64,000 nucleotides of DNA from Streptomyces regalis (GCF_001509475.1 NZ_LLZG01000361.1:1-64000), one strand, 5' to 3'; shown: positions 15,843 to 24,517, counted from the first letter of the stretch. The notes: generated from the sequence alone by a model not told the origin. Translations and numbers: made by a program.

Positions 15843-16144
15843 TCTTCCGCTCCTCGTCAGGGTCGGCCACAGGCGGATGGCCAAGATCCTCAAGGAGCGG
15901 CCTCTGGGACTACGGCCGTCCCGCGCCGGACGCGCCCCCGTTGGAGTAGCACCTTTCATTCATGCGGCTCTGCCCCAGCCGTTGTCCCCCTGCCGTCCCG
16001 CACCGGTGCCGCGCACGCAGGTCCCCAAGTCCCGTCGAAGGGCGTGCGCTCTGGCATTCCGGCCGTGGAGGAGCAGGTCATGCCAGAGAGTGTGCTGTTT
16101 CCGGGACGGCACGGGTGCGGCTTGCGCGACCAGGCCGCGGTCGG
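15843..16144. other. intergenic region without a convincing gene
   Basis: About 300 bp between the lipase start and the end of the SDR remnant. It must contain the lipase promoter. Open frames here lack ribosome-binding sites and Streptomyces-like third-position GC, and I see no RNA gene or clear hairpin. Confidence 0.5.
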
Positions 16145-16969
16145 TCACCACGTCGGCCGCGCCGACACCCCGCCGTCCACCACCAGGTCGTGCCCCGTCA
16201 CCCACGACGCGAGCCCCGACGCCAGGAACACACACGCGTCCCCCACGTCCTCCGGCCGCCCCAACCTCCCGGTCGGCACCGCCCGTTCCCACCTGCGCAC
16301 CCCGTCCGGCCACGCCTCCGCCAGCCCCTCCCGGTCGCTCAGCCCCGGCGAGACCGTGTTGACCCGGACCCCGAAGCGTCCGTACTCCAGGGCGGCTGAG
16401 CGGGCGTGCATCACCACCGCCGCCTTCGACGCGGAGTAGTGGGCGTGCAGGGGCGCCGGATGGCTCGCCTCGATGGAGGCGATGTGGGTCACCGAGCCGC
16501 CCCCGGCCTGCTCTCGCATGATCTCGACCGCAGCCTGCGTACACGCGAAGACGCTCGACAAGTTGGTGGCACGACCGCCCGCCAGTCCGCCACCGACATC
16601 CCGGCCAGCTCGCGCACCGGCTGTACCCCCGCGTTGTTGACCAGCGCGGTCAGTCGCCCGCCCCCGCGCCCGTCGCCCCACTCGGCGGCCTCGCCGACCA
16701 GCCGCCGACACGCGTCCTCATCGGCCAGGTCGGCCTGAAGGACGACGGCCCGCCCACCGGACTCCCGGATAAGGGACGCCACTTCCCCAGCCGCCGCCAC
16801 TGCCGTACGGCTGGGGGTGCCCCCTCTGGGGGAGCAGCACGACCGCCGCCCCCTCCTGCGCGAACCGCATCGCGATCCCCCGCCCGATGCCGCCGCCCGC
16901 ACCCGTGACCAGGGCGACCTGCCCTTCGAGGAGCCCACTGAGTCCGCTGAGTCCGCTCATGGGCGGCAC
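16145..16969 (-). pseudogene. SDR-family oxidoreductase, frame-disrupted
   Basis: Three overlapping frames together give one short-chain dehydrogenase: the Rossmann start QVALVTGAGGGIGRGIA; then AGEVASLIRESGGRAVVLQADLAD (in pieces) to NNAGVQ and VADWRAVV; then NLSSVFACTQAA, the catalytic YSASK, and the C-terminal VVDGGVSARPTW. The first break coincides with a 25-bp palindromic repeat at 16811-16835. The second, near 16570, fits loss of one base in GTGGCCACC. It overlaps the cupin gene by 13 bases, last in the iron-box operon. Either a real pseudogene or partly sequencing error. Confidence 0.8.
16811..16835 (+). repeat. REP-like palindromic repeat inside the SDR gene
   Basis: A G/C palindrome beginning CTGGGGGTGCCCCC and ending TCTGGGGGAGC. 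It recurs with one mismatch at 58649-58673, and its core CCCCTCTGGGGGAG occurs at 19190-19203. Reading across it adds roughly 20 bases relative to a normal SDR, which shifts the frame. Confidence 0.65.
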
Positions 16970-17430
16970 AGTCCCGCGATCCGGGCGGCTTCGGCGGGAT
17001 AGCGCGCCGTCAGCTCCGCCAAGTCGCCGTGCTCGTAGCCCTCGTAGGTGAAGCCGGGCGCCATCGTGCAGCCGAAGAAGGTCCAGGACCCACCCGTCAC
17101 CACCCGGGCGCCCATCCAGGTTCCGGCGGGGACGGTGAGCTGGATGTGCTGGCCGCGCAGTATGTCGGGGCCGAGTACGGCGGTGCGTGACGTGCCGTCG
17201 GGGGCGAGGAGCAGCATCTCCAGGGGGTCGCCCAGATAGAAGTGCCAGACCTCGTCGGACGGCAGGCGATGCAGGGCCGAGAAGTCGTCGGCGGTCAGCA
17301 GGACGACGATCGCGGAGCCCTGCGGGCGCCCGTCGGCCAGCTCCGGTCCCGCCCAGGTGCGCCGGAACAGTCCGCCCTCGCGCGGGATCGGCTCCAGGGA
17401 GTAGTGCGCGACAAGGTCGTCAGGGGTCAC
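16957..17430 (-). CDS. cupin-domain protein (DUF985 family)
   Basis: 157 residues matching the small cupin family DUF985: YSLEPIPREGGLFRRTW at the start, then DEVWHFYLGDPLEMLLLAPDG and the second cupin strand pair VPAGTWMGARV to WTFFGCTMAPGF. The enzymatic role of this family is not established. It overlaps the acetyltransferase stop by 4 bases and the SDR start by 13, so it is the third gene of a coupled operon behind the iron box at 20227. Confidence 0.85.
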   Translation of the reverse strand: MTPDDLVAHYSLEPIPREGGLFRRTWAGPELADGRPQGSAIVVLLTADDFSALHRLPSDEVWHFYLGDPLEMLLLAPDGTSRTAVLGPDILRGQHIQLTVPAGTWMGARVVTGGSWTFFGCTMAPGFTYEGYEHGDLAELTARYPAEAARIAGLCRP

Positions 17431-18050
17431 ACCGGGAAGGCTACGCCCCGTTCAAGGAAGGCCAGTTGGGCGTCCTTCCGCGGGATGTACACGTCCGGGA
17501 GGTCGACCTCGGGCAGCACGACCGCCGGGCCCGCCGTGAAGCCCTGCCTGAGGAAGCGGGCGATGGCCTTCTCATTGCGCACATCGGGGTCCACCACGAC
17601 CCGCTGCCGGTCCAGGGTGAGGAAGACGTACGACGTGACGACCGTCAGGAGCGCCGAGGTCCACCCCGGCCGTGCGCCCTCCGGGCCGGCGGGCGCGAGA
17701 AGCAAATGGACGCCGATGTCGCCGGGACGGACTTCGTAGCACTCGCTGACCCGGTCGGCCTCCGGCTCGTACGTCTGGAGCAGCGCGACCGGGTCGGCGT
17801 CCCGTACGACCAGGAAGGCGTGGTGGGTGTCGAGGCCGGCCATGTGGGCGTAGATCTCGGCCACCTGGTCCCTGGTCAGGCCGTTCATGCCCCAGAAGGC
17901 GGCCCGTTCCTCGCTGACCCAGCCGTGGATCACCTCGGCGTCGGCGTGCGGGTCGAGGGGCAGGACGCGGACGCTGCCGAAACCGTCGACCACTTCTACG
18001 TGGACGGGTGCGCGGACGGGTGCGCGGAGGATCCCGGGCAGCTCAGACAT
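17427..18050 (-). CDS. AlcB/IucB-type GNAT acyltransferase (siderophore-type)
   Basis: 207 residues. The GNAT fold has the features of siderophore N-acyltransferases (IucB, AlcB, DesC): HGWVSEERAAFWGM near residues 42-55, GDIGVHLLLAP in the middle and the motif RVVVDPDVRNEKAIARFLRQGF, in which the PDVRN segment contacts acyl-CoA. Relatives acylate N-hydroxylated diamines. The substrate here is unknown. It overlaps the acylase gene by 8 bases and the cupin by 4, within the unit running away from the iron box. Confidence 0.85.
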   Translation of the reverse strand: MSELPGILRAPVRAPVHVEVVDGFGSVRVLPLDPHADAEVIHGWVSEERAAFWGMNGLTRDQVAEIYAHMAGLDTHHAFLVVRDADPVALLQTYEPEADRVSECYEVRPGDIGVHLLLAPAGPEGARPGWTSALLTVVTSYVFLTLDRQRVVVDPDVRNEKAIARFLRQGFTAGPAVVLPEVDLPDVYIPRKDAQLAFLERGVAFPV

Positions 18051-20208
18051 CGGACTCCTTCTCGAACTTGGTGAAATCGGTGACGACCGGGGCCAGATCT
18101 CCCCTGCCCCACAAGGGGAGTTGGTCACGGTGGTGGGGTGAGCCGGGGATGCCGGACGCGCCGAGCGGGACCACCCAGCGGCTGGCCTCGCGGTCGGCCA
18201 GGTCCCAGACGTAGCGGGCGGCGGGGCCGCGAGCGCTCAGGTCGGTGAGGCCGGGTACGGCGGAGGTGCACAGCACGCAGTCGTGGTCGCCGGAGAGGGC
18301 GGGTTCGTCGTACGCGTCCCAGGTGAGCGCCCGCCAGGGGGCGAGGCGATGGGTGTCGCCCCAGGTCCCGGTGGGCTGCCGGGCGGCGGCCACGTCCTCC
18401 ACCGCCGCGCGGACGGTCTCGGCGCGGTCGATGCCGTACGACTCCTCCAACTCCTCGGCGCGCAGCAGGTGTTCGAGGGCGAAGCCGACGCGCGGGAGCA
18501 GGGCCAGCCAGGGGAGGAGCACCTCCGGGTAGGCGGGCGGGGCCGACAGCGCGGCGAACGCCGGGTGGGCGGCGAGTTGGCGTACGACCGCCCCGCGCAC
18601 CGCTGCGTACACGGCCGCGGCCTCGCTGCTCGCGTCCATGCGGCGGTCCCAGGCCAGGAGGGTCCGCCGGATGAGGGCGGCCTCGGGGGTGAGGGTGTCG
18701 ATGGTGCGCAGGATCTCCAACAGGGGTTCCGCGGAGGCCAGTTGCGTGTCCATGTGGATCGCCGGCATGTCGGCGGCCGACCAGCGCTCCTTCTCGCCCA
18801 GCAGCTCCGTGATGCGGTCGGCGCGATGGGGCGGGGCGAACTCGACGCCGAGCGGCGTGGCGAGGCCGCGCTGGTTGGCCATGGCGGCGACGCCATCGGT
18901 GAGACCGCCGCGGGGCGTCTCGTGCCAGCCGTGCCAGTCGTGGCCGGGCTCCCAGGCGGGCACGAGCCGGATGCGGTTGGCCTCGGAGCGTACCGGCACC
19001 TTCCCAGCGACGCGGTGCAGCAGCCCGCCCTCGGTGTCGGCGGCCTGGACGACATTGACGGGCTCGGCCCACAGCTCGACGGCACGGTCGACGTCGGCGA
19101 CGCGGCGGGCGCGCAGGAGCGGGAGCAGGGCACTGAAGCCGAGGTCGGAGGTGACGCGAGGTGGGTAGCGGAGGGCGACGGCGAGGTTACCCCTCTGGGG
19201 GAGGGTAGGGGCGGCAGGGGCGAGCAACTCACCGCCCGCACCCCCCTCAGCCACCTCATCCACCTAAGCCACCCCACTCTCCACCCCCTCCGGCCCCCCG
19301 ATGATCCCCGGCCCCCCCTCGGTCTCGATCCCCTCGACCCCGCCCGGCTCCCCCCCCGCCCCCTCCACGACCTCGATGTGCCGCACCGCCCGCCGCCACA
19401 CCCCGTCCGGCCCCAGCGCCTCCACCCCCGCCCCCGTACGCCGCAACTGCTCCCGGTACAGGTCCTGGTAGTCGGCCATGGCGTTGGTGATGGCCCAGGC
19501 GACGGTGCCGGTGTGCCCGAAGTGGGCGATGCCCGGGATGCCAGGGACGGCGAGGCCGACGACGTCGAACTCGGGGCAGGACAGGTGGATCTGCTGGTAG
19601 ACGCCGGGCTCCTCGATGAACCGATGAGGATCCCCGGCGATGATCGCGTGCCCGGTGACGGTCCGTTCCCCGCTCACCAGCCAGCCGTTGCTGCCGGAGG
19701 TGCCGGGCCCGTCGGTGGCGAACAGCCCGACCGCGTCGGCGCCGAGATGCCGTACGACCTGCTCGCGCCAGAGCTTGGCCGGGAAGCCGGCGAAGAGGAT
19801 GTGGACGCCGAGCCAGACGCCGAGCGGCGTCCAGGGCTCCCAACGCCCCGGCACGAGCCCGGTCCGCGCGAACTCCGGCGTACGACGGGCCCCCTCGGCC
19901 AGCCCTTCATTCACGCCGTCGACATACGCCCGCACCCACGCCGCAGTCTCCGGATCCCGCCCCTCCAGCTCGGCGAAGCATCGCCTCGCCGTGTCGTCGA
20001 GGCGGGCCCGTCTGACGAACCGGTCCCAGGGCAGGGCCTCGGCGCCGAGGAAGGACGCGGACGTGCCCTGGGACCGGTGCCGCTCCACCTCCAGCTGCCA
20101 GGCCCGGTCGAGGGCGGTGACGCGGCCCTGTACGCGGGCGAGTTCGCTCGCCCCGTCCGCACGCAGATGCGGAATGCCCCAGGCATCGCGGAAGATCTCG
20201 CCGGTCAC
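18043..20208 (-). pseudogene. penicillin-acylase-family Ntn hydrolase with in-frame amber stop
   Basis: 722 codons in a single frame, interrupted once by TAG at 19264-19266; the first part gives 314 residues and the second 406. Part one starts EIFRDAWGIPHLRADG and contains the autoprocessing Ser of GTSGSNGWLVSG (Ser173). Part two carries LRYPPRVTSDLGFSALLPLL and the rest of the beta chain to HRDQLPLWGRGDLAP. The stop falls in a Gly/Glu-rich linker well after the nucleophile, so it is not the normal alpha/beta boundary. A GTG follows immediately and could reinitiate. It is first in the operon read from the iron-box side. Confidence 0.85.
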
Positions 20209-20226
20209 CTGTGCCCCTCCTTTGCT

Positions 20227-20245
20227 TTAGGTTAGGCTTCCCTAA
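20227..20245 (+). promoter_or_regulatory. iron box (DmdR1/IdeR-type operator)
   Basis: The 19-mer TTAGGTTAGGCTTCCCTAA differs at only two or three positions from the known Streptomyces iron-box consensus (TTAGGTTAGGCTCACCTAA). It lies 19 bp from the acylase start and 40 bp from the flavoprotein ATG. Iron-loaded DmdR1 would be expected to repress both directions. Confidence 0.9.
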
Positions 20246-20285
20246 GTTATTGGTGCAGGAATCGTACGCGAAGGGTGAAGACACC

Positions 20286-21005
20286 ATGGCGCAGGGGCAC
20301 GGCTGGGAGGGCGCGGTCCTGAAGCTGCTGCGCGCCAAGGACTTCGTCTTCACGGTGACGGACGCCGAGGACGTCACCGAGCACTACCGCCGCGTCCACC
20401 TCACGGACGGCGGCATGCTGGCCGCAACCGGCGTGCACCCCACCATGTGGGTCCGCCTGTGGTTCGACAACGCGGGCAAGCCCCACCAGCGCGCCTACAC
20501 CCTGGTCGACCCGGACCCGGCGGCCGGCACCTTCAGCCTGGAGTTCGCCCTGCACGAGGGCTGCGCCAGCGACTGGGCGCGGACGGCGAAGCCCGGCGAC
20601 ACCATCGAGGCGACCATCCACGGCACGGGGTTCACCGACCCCGACCCCGCCCCCTCCCACGTCTTCGCCGTCGCCGACCCCGCCTCCCTGCCCGCCCTCA
20701 ACTCCCTGCTCTCCACCCTGGACTCGGCACCGGTGACGGTCTGGTTCGAGGGCGAGCAGGACGACCTGCCCTTCCGCACCGAACCGTCCCGCCACGAGGT
20801 GCGAAAGGTTCCCCGCCGCGACTCCGGCGCCCACCTGGTCGCCCAGGTGAAGGACGCCCTGCCCGGCCTCCTCGACGGCACCCCGGACCCGTACGTCTGG
20901 ATCGCCTGCGACACGGCGACGACCCGCGCCCTCACGTCGTACGTCCGCAAGGAGCTGGGCCTGCCGAAGCAGCGGGTGAACGCGCTGGGGTACTGGCGGC
21001 CCTGA
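20286..21005 (+). CDS. siderophore-interacting FAD-binding protein (SIP family)
   Basis: 239 residues from the ATG at 20286. The N-terminal FAD-binding barrel has the SIP landmarks VRLWFDN, HQRAYTLVDPDPAAGTFSLEFALHEG (in pieces) and GPA-like WARTAKPGD. The C-terminal NAD(P)H-like domain ends VRKELGLPKQRVNALGYWRP. Relatives such as ViuB/FscN reduce ferric siderophores in the cytoplasm to release iron. The iron box just upstream predicts induction on iron starvation. Confidence 0.92.
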   Translation: MAQGHGWEGAVLKLLRAKDFVFTVTDAEDVTEHYRRVHLTDGGMLAATGVHPTMWVRLWFDNAGKPHQRAYTLVDPDPAAGTFSLEFALHEGCASDWARTAKPGDTIEATIHGTGFTDPDPAPSHVFAVADPASLPALNSLLSTLDSAPVTVWFEGEQDDLPFRTEPSRHEVRKVPRRDSGAHLVAQVKDALPGLLDGTPDPYVWIACDTATTRALTSYVRKELGLPKQRVNALGYWRP

Positions 21006-21142
21006 CCTTGCGCAGGCCTACAACCCTCCCCGCGCCCGGTGCGTCAAGTGGGGCGTCTGTTGCACGAGTCGAGGAGTCACCAACGGCTCGGCCCAGCATG
21101 GCCCGCGCGCGGCCGGACGCCCGGCGGGGCATGATCGGGTCC

Positions 21143-21550
21143 ATGGACGTCACCCTGCACCTCGCCCAGGACCCCGAGGCCGACGAACTCCTCGGCCGCA
21201 GCCCACTCGCGGCGCTGGTCGGCATGCTGCTGGACCAACAGGTTCCGATGGAGTGGGCGTTCAAGGGGCCCCGCACGATCGCGGACCGCCTCGGCACGGA
21301 GGACCTGGACGCGCACGACATCGCCGCGCAGGCCCCGGAGGCGTTCGCGTCCCTCCTCTCCGAGAAACCGGCCGTACACCGCTACCCGGGCTCGATGGCC
21401 AAGCGGATCCAGCAGCTGTGCCAGTACCTGGTCGAGCACTACGACGGTGACGCCGAACTCGTCTGGAAGGGCGTCGACGACGGACGGGAACTCCTGCGCC
21501 GCCTGGAGGACCTGCCCGGCTTCGGCAAACAGAAGGCACAGATCTTCTAA
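21143..21550 (+). pseudogene. HhH-GPD base-excision DNA repair protein, 5' part interrupted by the integrative element
   Basis: The 135 remaining residues (MDVTLHLAQDPEADELLGRS onward) match the small HhH-GPD family of actinobacteria, ending inside the helix-hairpin-helix (LEDLPGFGKQKAQIF) where element DNA supplies a TAA. The missing 62 residues are at 45703-45891 in the same frame, and excision would rebuild a 197-residue protein. ATG 21143 is preferred; ATG 21131 is also in frame. The truncated form probably lacks the hairpin's second helix and is likely inactive. Confidence 0.85.
21535..21547 (+). other. attL core of the integrative element
   Basis: GGCACAGATCTTC is repeated exactly at 45690-45702. 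It lies within the HhH-GPD coding sequence, directly beside the integrase stop codon. Matches stop at both sides of these 13 bp. Confidence 0.88.
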
Positions 21551-22875
21551 CGCAACGCGCTGGCCTGCATGTTCTTGTCGCTCCCACCCTCGGAGGGCAC
21601 AACGGGGGCACTCGACCCCGGAATCAGCCCGTCGATCGTCGCCCCGAGAGCACCGTCGACAGCCTTCTTCGTCCGCTCCTCACTCGACGGCATCAAGTGC
21701 GTGTACGTCCGAAGCGTGAACGCCGGATCGTGGTGGCCCAGATACTCCGAGAGGGCCTTGATGTTCTCGCCCGCGTCCAGCAGCACCGAGGCGTAGTGGT
21801 GCCGCAACGCGTGCATCCCGTCTTCTGGGGCCGCCGCGTACTGCTTGCCCTTCTTGCGTGGCGGAATCACACCGGCCGCGGCGAGGGCCGGCTTCCACAC
21901 CCGCGCGGTGAACGCGTTCGCGTCCACCACTCCGCCATCGGTCGCGGTGAACACGAGCTGCACCGCCGTGGGCTTTCCGTCCGGCACCTTCCAGGGCAGC
22001 GTCACCCGCTTCGCCGGATACGCCTTGAGGTGCGCGGCCAGGGCAGCAGCCACCTTCGGGGAGAGCGGTACCTCACGGACCTTTCCGCCCTTGGGCAGCG
22101 CGAACACCCTGCGGTAGCGCACCCGCTTGACCTGGCGGCGCACGTGGACGACGCCACGTAGGAAGTCGATGTCATCCGGGCTGAGTCCAAGGATCTCGCC
22201 CTGACGGAGGCCGACGCCGGCGCCGAGAACCCCCGTGCAGATGTACGGGCCCGGGAGCGCGGCCAGGACGGCGGCGACCCGCTCGGCGGTCCACGGCACG
22301 ATCTTCTTGTGCTCGGCTTTCGGGACCTTCACCGACTTGGCCTGGCACGGGTTCTTCGCGATCACCTCGTCGTCCGTGGCGGCACCCATGATGGCCGACA
22401 GGGTGCCGAGGATGCCGTTCGCGTACGTCGGGCTCATGGTCTCGGCGAGCATCCCGGACAGCCAGCTCTGCACCGTGGACGGACGGATAGACCGGATCGG
22501 GCGGGAGCCGAGGACCGGGAGGATGTGCTTGAGGTGACGCTCGCGGACCTCGATGGTGGACGGATCGGAGGTGCGGGCGGCGAGCCAGTCCTGCGCGAAC
22601 TCCCGCAGCGTCGTCTTGCCGGCCTTGGGGTCTACGAAGGTGCCGCGGTTGAGGTCGGCCTCGACCTCGGCGGCACGCGCGTCGGCGGCGGAGCGCTTCT
22701 CGAAGTTCTCCTTGCGCTGCTCGCCGTCGGCGTCCCGGTAGCGCACCTGCCAGCGCTTTCCCACGCCGTGTTCGGCGGATGGTACGAGAGTGCGGGTCTT
22801 GCTGGTGTGCTCGGCACACGGCTTGGCGTCCTTCTTGGGGCGGCTCAAGTGCCACCGGTCGTAGACCTCAGCCAC
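21547..22875 (-). CDS. int: tyrosine integrase of the element
   Basis: 442 residues from the GTG at 22875 (VAEVYDRWHLSRP, a common opening of Streptomyces integrases); an ATG at 22896 would add seven residues. An Arm-DNA-binding N-terminus and SAM-like domain (EFAQDWLAARTSDPST to GILGTLSAIMGAA) precede the catalytic domain. The catalytic residues are seen as Arg in GVGLRQGEILGL, HALRHHYASVLLDAG (H-x-x-R), LGHHD and the nucleophile Tyr in TLRTYTHLM. It ends exactly at attL and overlaps the XRE gene by 8 bases. Confidence 0.93.
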   Translation of the reverse strand: MAEVYDRWHLSRPKKDAKPCAEHTSKTRTLVPSAEHGVGKRWQVRYRDADGEQRKENFEKRSAADARAAEVEADLNRGTFVDPKAGKTTLREFAQDWLAARTSDPSTIEVRERHLKHILPVLGSRPIRSIRPSTVQSWLSGMLAETMSPTYANGILGTLSAIMGAATDDEVIAKNPCQAKSVKVPKAEHKKIVPWTAERVAAVLAALPGPYICTGVLGAGVGLRQGEILGLSPDDIDFLRGVVHVRRQVKRVRYRRVFALPKGGKVREVPLSPKVAAALAAHLKAYPAKRVTLPWKVPDGKPTAVQLVFTATDGGVVDANAFTARVWKPALAAAGVIPPRKKGKQYAAAPEDGMHALRHHYASVLLDAGENIKALSEYLGHHDPAFTLRTYTHLMPSSEERTKKAVDGALGATIDGLIPGSSAPVVPSEGGSDKNMQASALR

Positions 22876-23377
22876 GGCTTCCGCCTTCCTGGTCAAGTCG
22901 GTCTGCGATCTCCCGGAATCCGTCGCTCAAGGTGATCCCCTTCATGCGGGCGATGCGGGCCGCTTGCTCTTCCAGCGTGGTGGTATGCGCGCGGTGCAGG
23001 TCGGCTAGGGAGACCTCGGCCCGGTAGGTCCGTTCGTCGGTGCCGGGTAGCGGGTCCTCGCCACGCACCCAGGCGCGCACCATGTCGGAGTTCTCGGTGC
23101 GCGTCGGGGTGACCTGGTACGGGCGATCGTCGAGCGGCACGAGCAAGCTGGTGGGCGACACGTCGAGCGCAAGGGCGAGAGCGAACAGCTCTTGCACCGT
23201 GACGTTCTGGCGCTTCCCGTTCTCCAGATTGGCGACGGTGAAGCGGTCCCACCGGATGCCGTGCTTGTCGAGGGCCTTGCCAAGCTGGGCAGCGGTCCAG
23301 CCTCGCCGGCCTCGGAGTTCCTTGACCCTCTGGGCGATGCTGGCCACGGGGCCGACGGGGTTCGCGCTATGTGACAT
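22868..23377 (-). CDS. XRE-family regulator next to the integrase
   Basis: 169 residues. The N-terminal helix-turn-helix (RVKELRGRRGWTAAQLGKAL to FTVANLENGKRQNVTV) occupies about residues 17-63. The remainder is acidic, with EVSLADLHRAHTTTLEEQAARIARMKG, probably for oligomerisation. It is divergent from the Xis-like gene and overlaps the integrase start, so it can set expression of both; AGGTGA-type sites lie between the two genes. Confidence 0.85.
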   Translation of the reverse strand: MSHSANPVGPVASIAQRVKELRGRRGWTAAQLGKALDKHGIRWDRFTVANLENGKRQNVTVQELFALALALDVSPTSLLVPLDDRPYQVTPTRTENSDMVRAWVRGEDPLPGTDERTYRAEVSLADLHRAHTTTLEEQAARIARMKGITLSDGFREIADRLDQEGGSRG

Positions 23378-23457
23378 GACTTCACCTTAGCGAGAGCTTG
23401 CATCACTTGTCACTCATGAGGAATGATTGCCCTTAGAGGAGATCTCACGCTCAAGCA

Positions 23458-23476
23458 AGGTGAGATCACATCACCT
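23458..23476 (+). promoter_or_regulatory. inverted repeat between XRE and Xis genes
   Basis: AGGTGA, 7-base spacer, TCACCT, centred 24 bp upstream of the Xis-like start. A further TTCACCTTA half-site lies at about 23384-23392 near the XRE start. It is a likely operator of the XRE regulator controlling the integration/excision switch. Confidence 0.5.
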
Positions 23477-23490
23477 AGGGGAGAACTCCG

Positions 23491-23691
23491 GTGACCCACA
23501 GCAACACGACCGCGCGTCGGCCGCTCGCAAAGCCGCAGGAGATCGCTGAGTACTGCGGTGTCCCGCTCGCCACCGTCTACCAGTGGTCCAGCCGTGGCGG
23601 CGGCCCGAAGCTCATCAAGGTCGGGCGGCACCTCCGCGCCCGCTGGGACGACGTCGAGGAGTGGCTCGACTCTCAGACCATCGCTGCGTGA
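23491..23691 (+). CDS. excisionase-like HTH_17 DNA-binding protein
   Basis: 66 residues, GTG start behind a GGGGAGAA ribosome-binding site. The single winged helix (PQEIAEYCGVPLATVYQWSSRGGGPKLIKVGRHLRARWDDVEEWL, in pieces) is the MerR-like HTH_17 fold used by Xis proteins of actinomycete elements. It faces away from the integrase gene and is first of the rightward block. Directing excision with the integrase is the expected role. Confidence 0.85.
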   Translation: MTHSNTTARRPLAKPQEIAEYCGVPLATVYQWSSRGGGPKLIKVGRHLRARWDDVEEWLDSQTIAA

Positions 23692-23820
23692 GAGCGGCCC
23701 CCAGCAGCGCGCCAACGCTGCTGGAGGCCAGACGTCGGCCCATCCCAGACACGACGAAACCCCGGGCACATCGCTCGCCAGCGACCCGGGGCTCGTACTT
23801 AGAGAAAGGCACCTACGCCA

Positions 23821-24129
23821 ATGGCCAATATGCCACACCACGCGGACATCGCGCCCGCCGACGGCGAGGCTGCACCGCGACTCGACTGGTCGCGCGCCAG
23901 CATCGGCGACCCGCGCCCCTGCGTCCTCTGCGGACGCCCCGCCCTGCTCCGGCACCCCGAGACCGACCAGCCGCACCACAAGGTGTGCAGCGAGCCCACT
24001 ACTCCGGCCACCGTCGTACGGAAGGCCACGATCCTGCCGTGCCGCTTCTGCAAGGCGCCGGCCAGTCTCCGCGGCCCGGAGGGCAAGCCCGAGCACTGGA
24101 CGTGCCGCAGGAAGGCGGCCGTCCGGTGA
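23821..24129 (+). CDS. small zinc-ribbon-like protein
   Basis: 102 residues with two Cys pairs, PCVLCGRPALL and PCRFCKAPASL, each followed by a further Cys (KVCSEP; HWTCRRK). The duplicated C-x2-C / single-C layout suggests two small metal-binding knuckles. Small zinc-ribbon proteins of this sort are frequent early genes of AICEs (from memory). It overlaps the next gene by 4 bases. Function unknown. Confidence 0.7.
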   Translation: MANMPHHADIAPADGEAAPRLDWSRASIGDPRPCVLCGRPALLRHPETDQPHHKVCSEPTTPATVVRKATILPCRFCKAPASLRGPEGKPEHWTCRRKAAVR

Positions 24130-24323
24130 GCGGCAGCAAGGACTTCCGCGAGCTGCTCGACAAGGTCCGAGAGCAGGGCTTCGACGTGCGTCTCGGAGGC
24201 TCGGGCCACTGGGTGGTCACGTCCCCGGACGGTGACGTCACGTCGGTGTCGCGGACGCCGAGAGGTGGTCGTGCTCTGGCGAACACGCGGGCCCGACTGC
24301 GCCGGATCGGGGCGCAGGTCTGA
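24126..24323 (+). CDS. HicA-like small protein
   Basis: 65 residues from a GTG overlapping the previous stop. The sequence SKDFRELLDKVREQGFDVRLGGSGHWVVTSPDG resembles HicA mRNA interferases (beta-alpha-beta dsRBD-like fold), with the histidine of GSGHWV at the catalytic position and TPRGGRALANTRARLRRIG at the end. No HicB antitoxin gene is beside it. It may serve as an RNA-binding protein rather than a toxin. Assignment rests on motif shape only. Confidence 0.6.
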   Translation: MSGSKDFRELLDKVREQGFDVRLGGSGHWVVTSPDGDVTSVSRTPRGGRALANTRARLRRIGAQV

Positions 24324-24517
24324 TGCGCCCGCGCCGCGGCCGTCTCCGTCTCGCCCACTCGGCCGGGCGGGGACGGCCCGCGCGCCTGCACTGCACACGC
24401 ACGTACGGCCTTACGGCCACCGAACTCCGTGCCGAAATGCGGCGCTTGTCCTCCTGGGGTTTTCAACTCTGGGAGATAGCACGCGTCTTCGGCTGCGACT
24501 GCAAGGACAACGCGTGA
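24323..24517 (+). CDS. small hypothetical protein
   Basis: 64 residues. The N-terminal half is Arg-rich; the C-terminal half reads YGLTATELRAEMRRLSSWGFQLWEIARVFGCDCKDNA in pieces, with a possible HTH-like pair of helices. The start codon shares a base with the previous stop and the end overlaps the next gene by 4, so it fits the coupled series. Function unknown. Confidence 0.5.
   Translation: MRPRRGRLRLAHSAGRGRPARLHCTRTYGLTATELRAEMRRLSSWGFQLWEIARVFGCDCKDNA

Noticed and set aside
19264..19266. Stop codon as a natural alpha/beta chain boundary of the acylase
   Set aside because: The autoprocessing Ser of GSNGW is at residue 173, far upstream of the stop, so the stop cuts within the beta chain.
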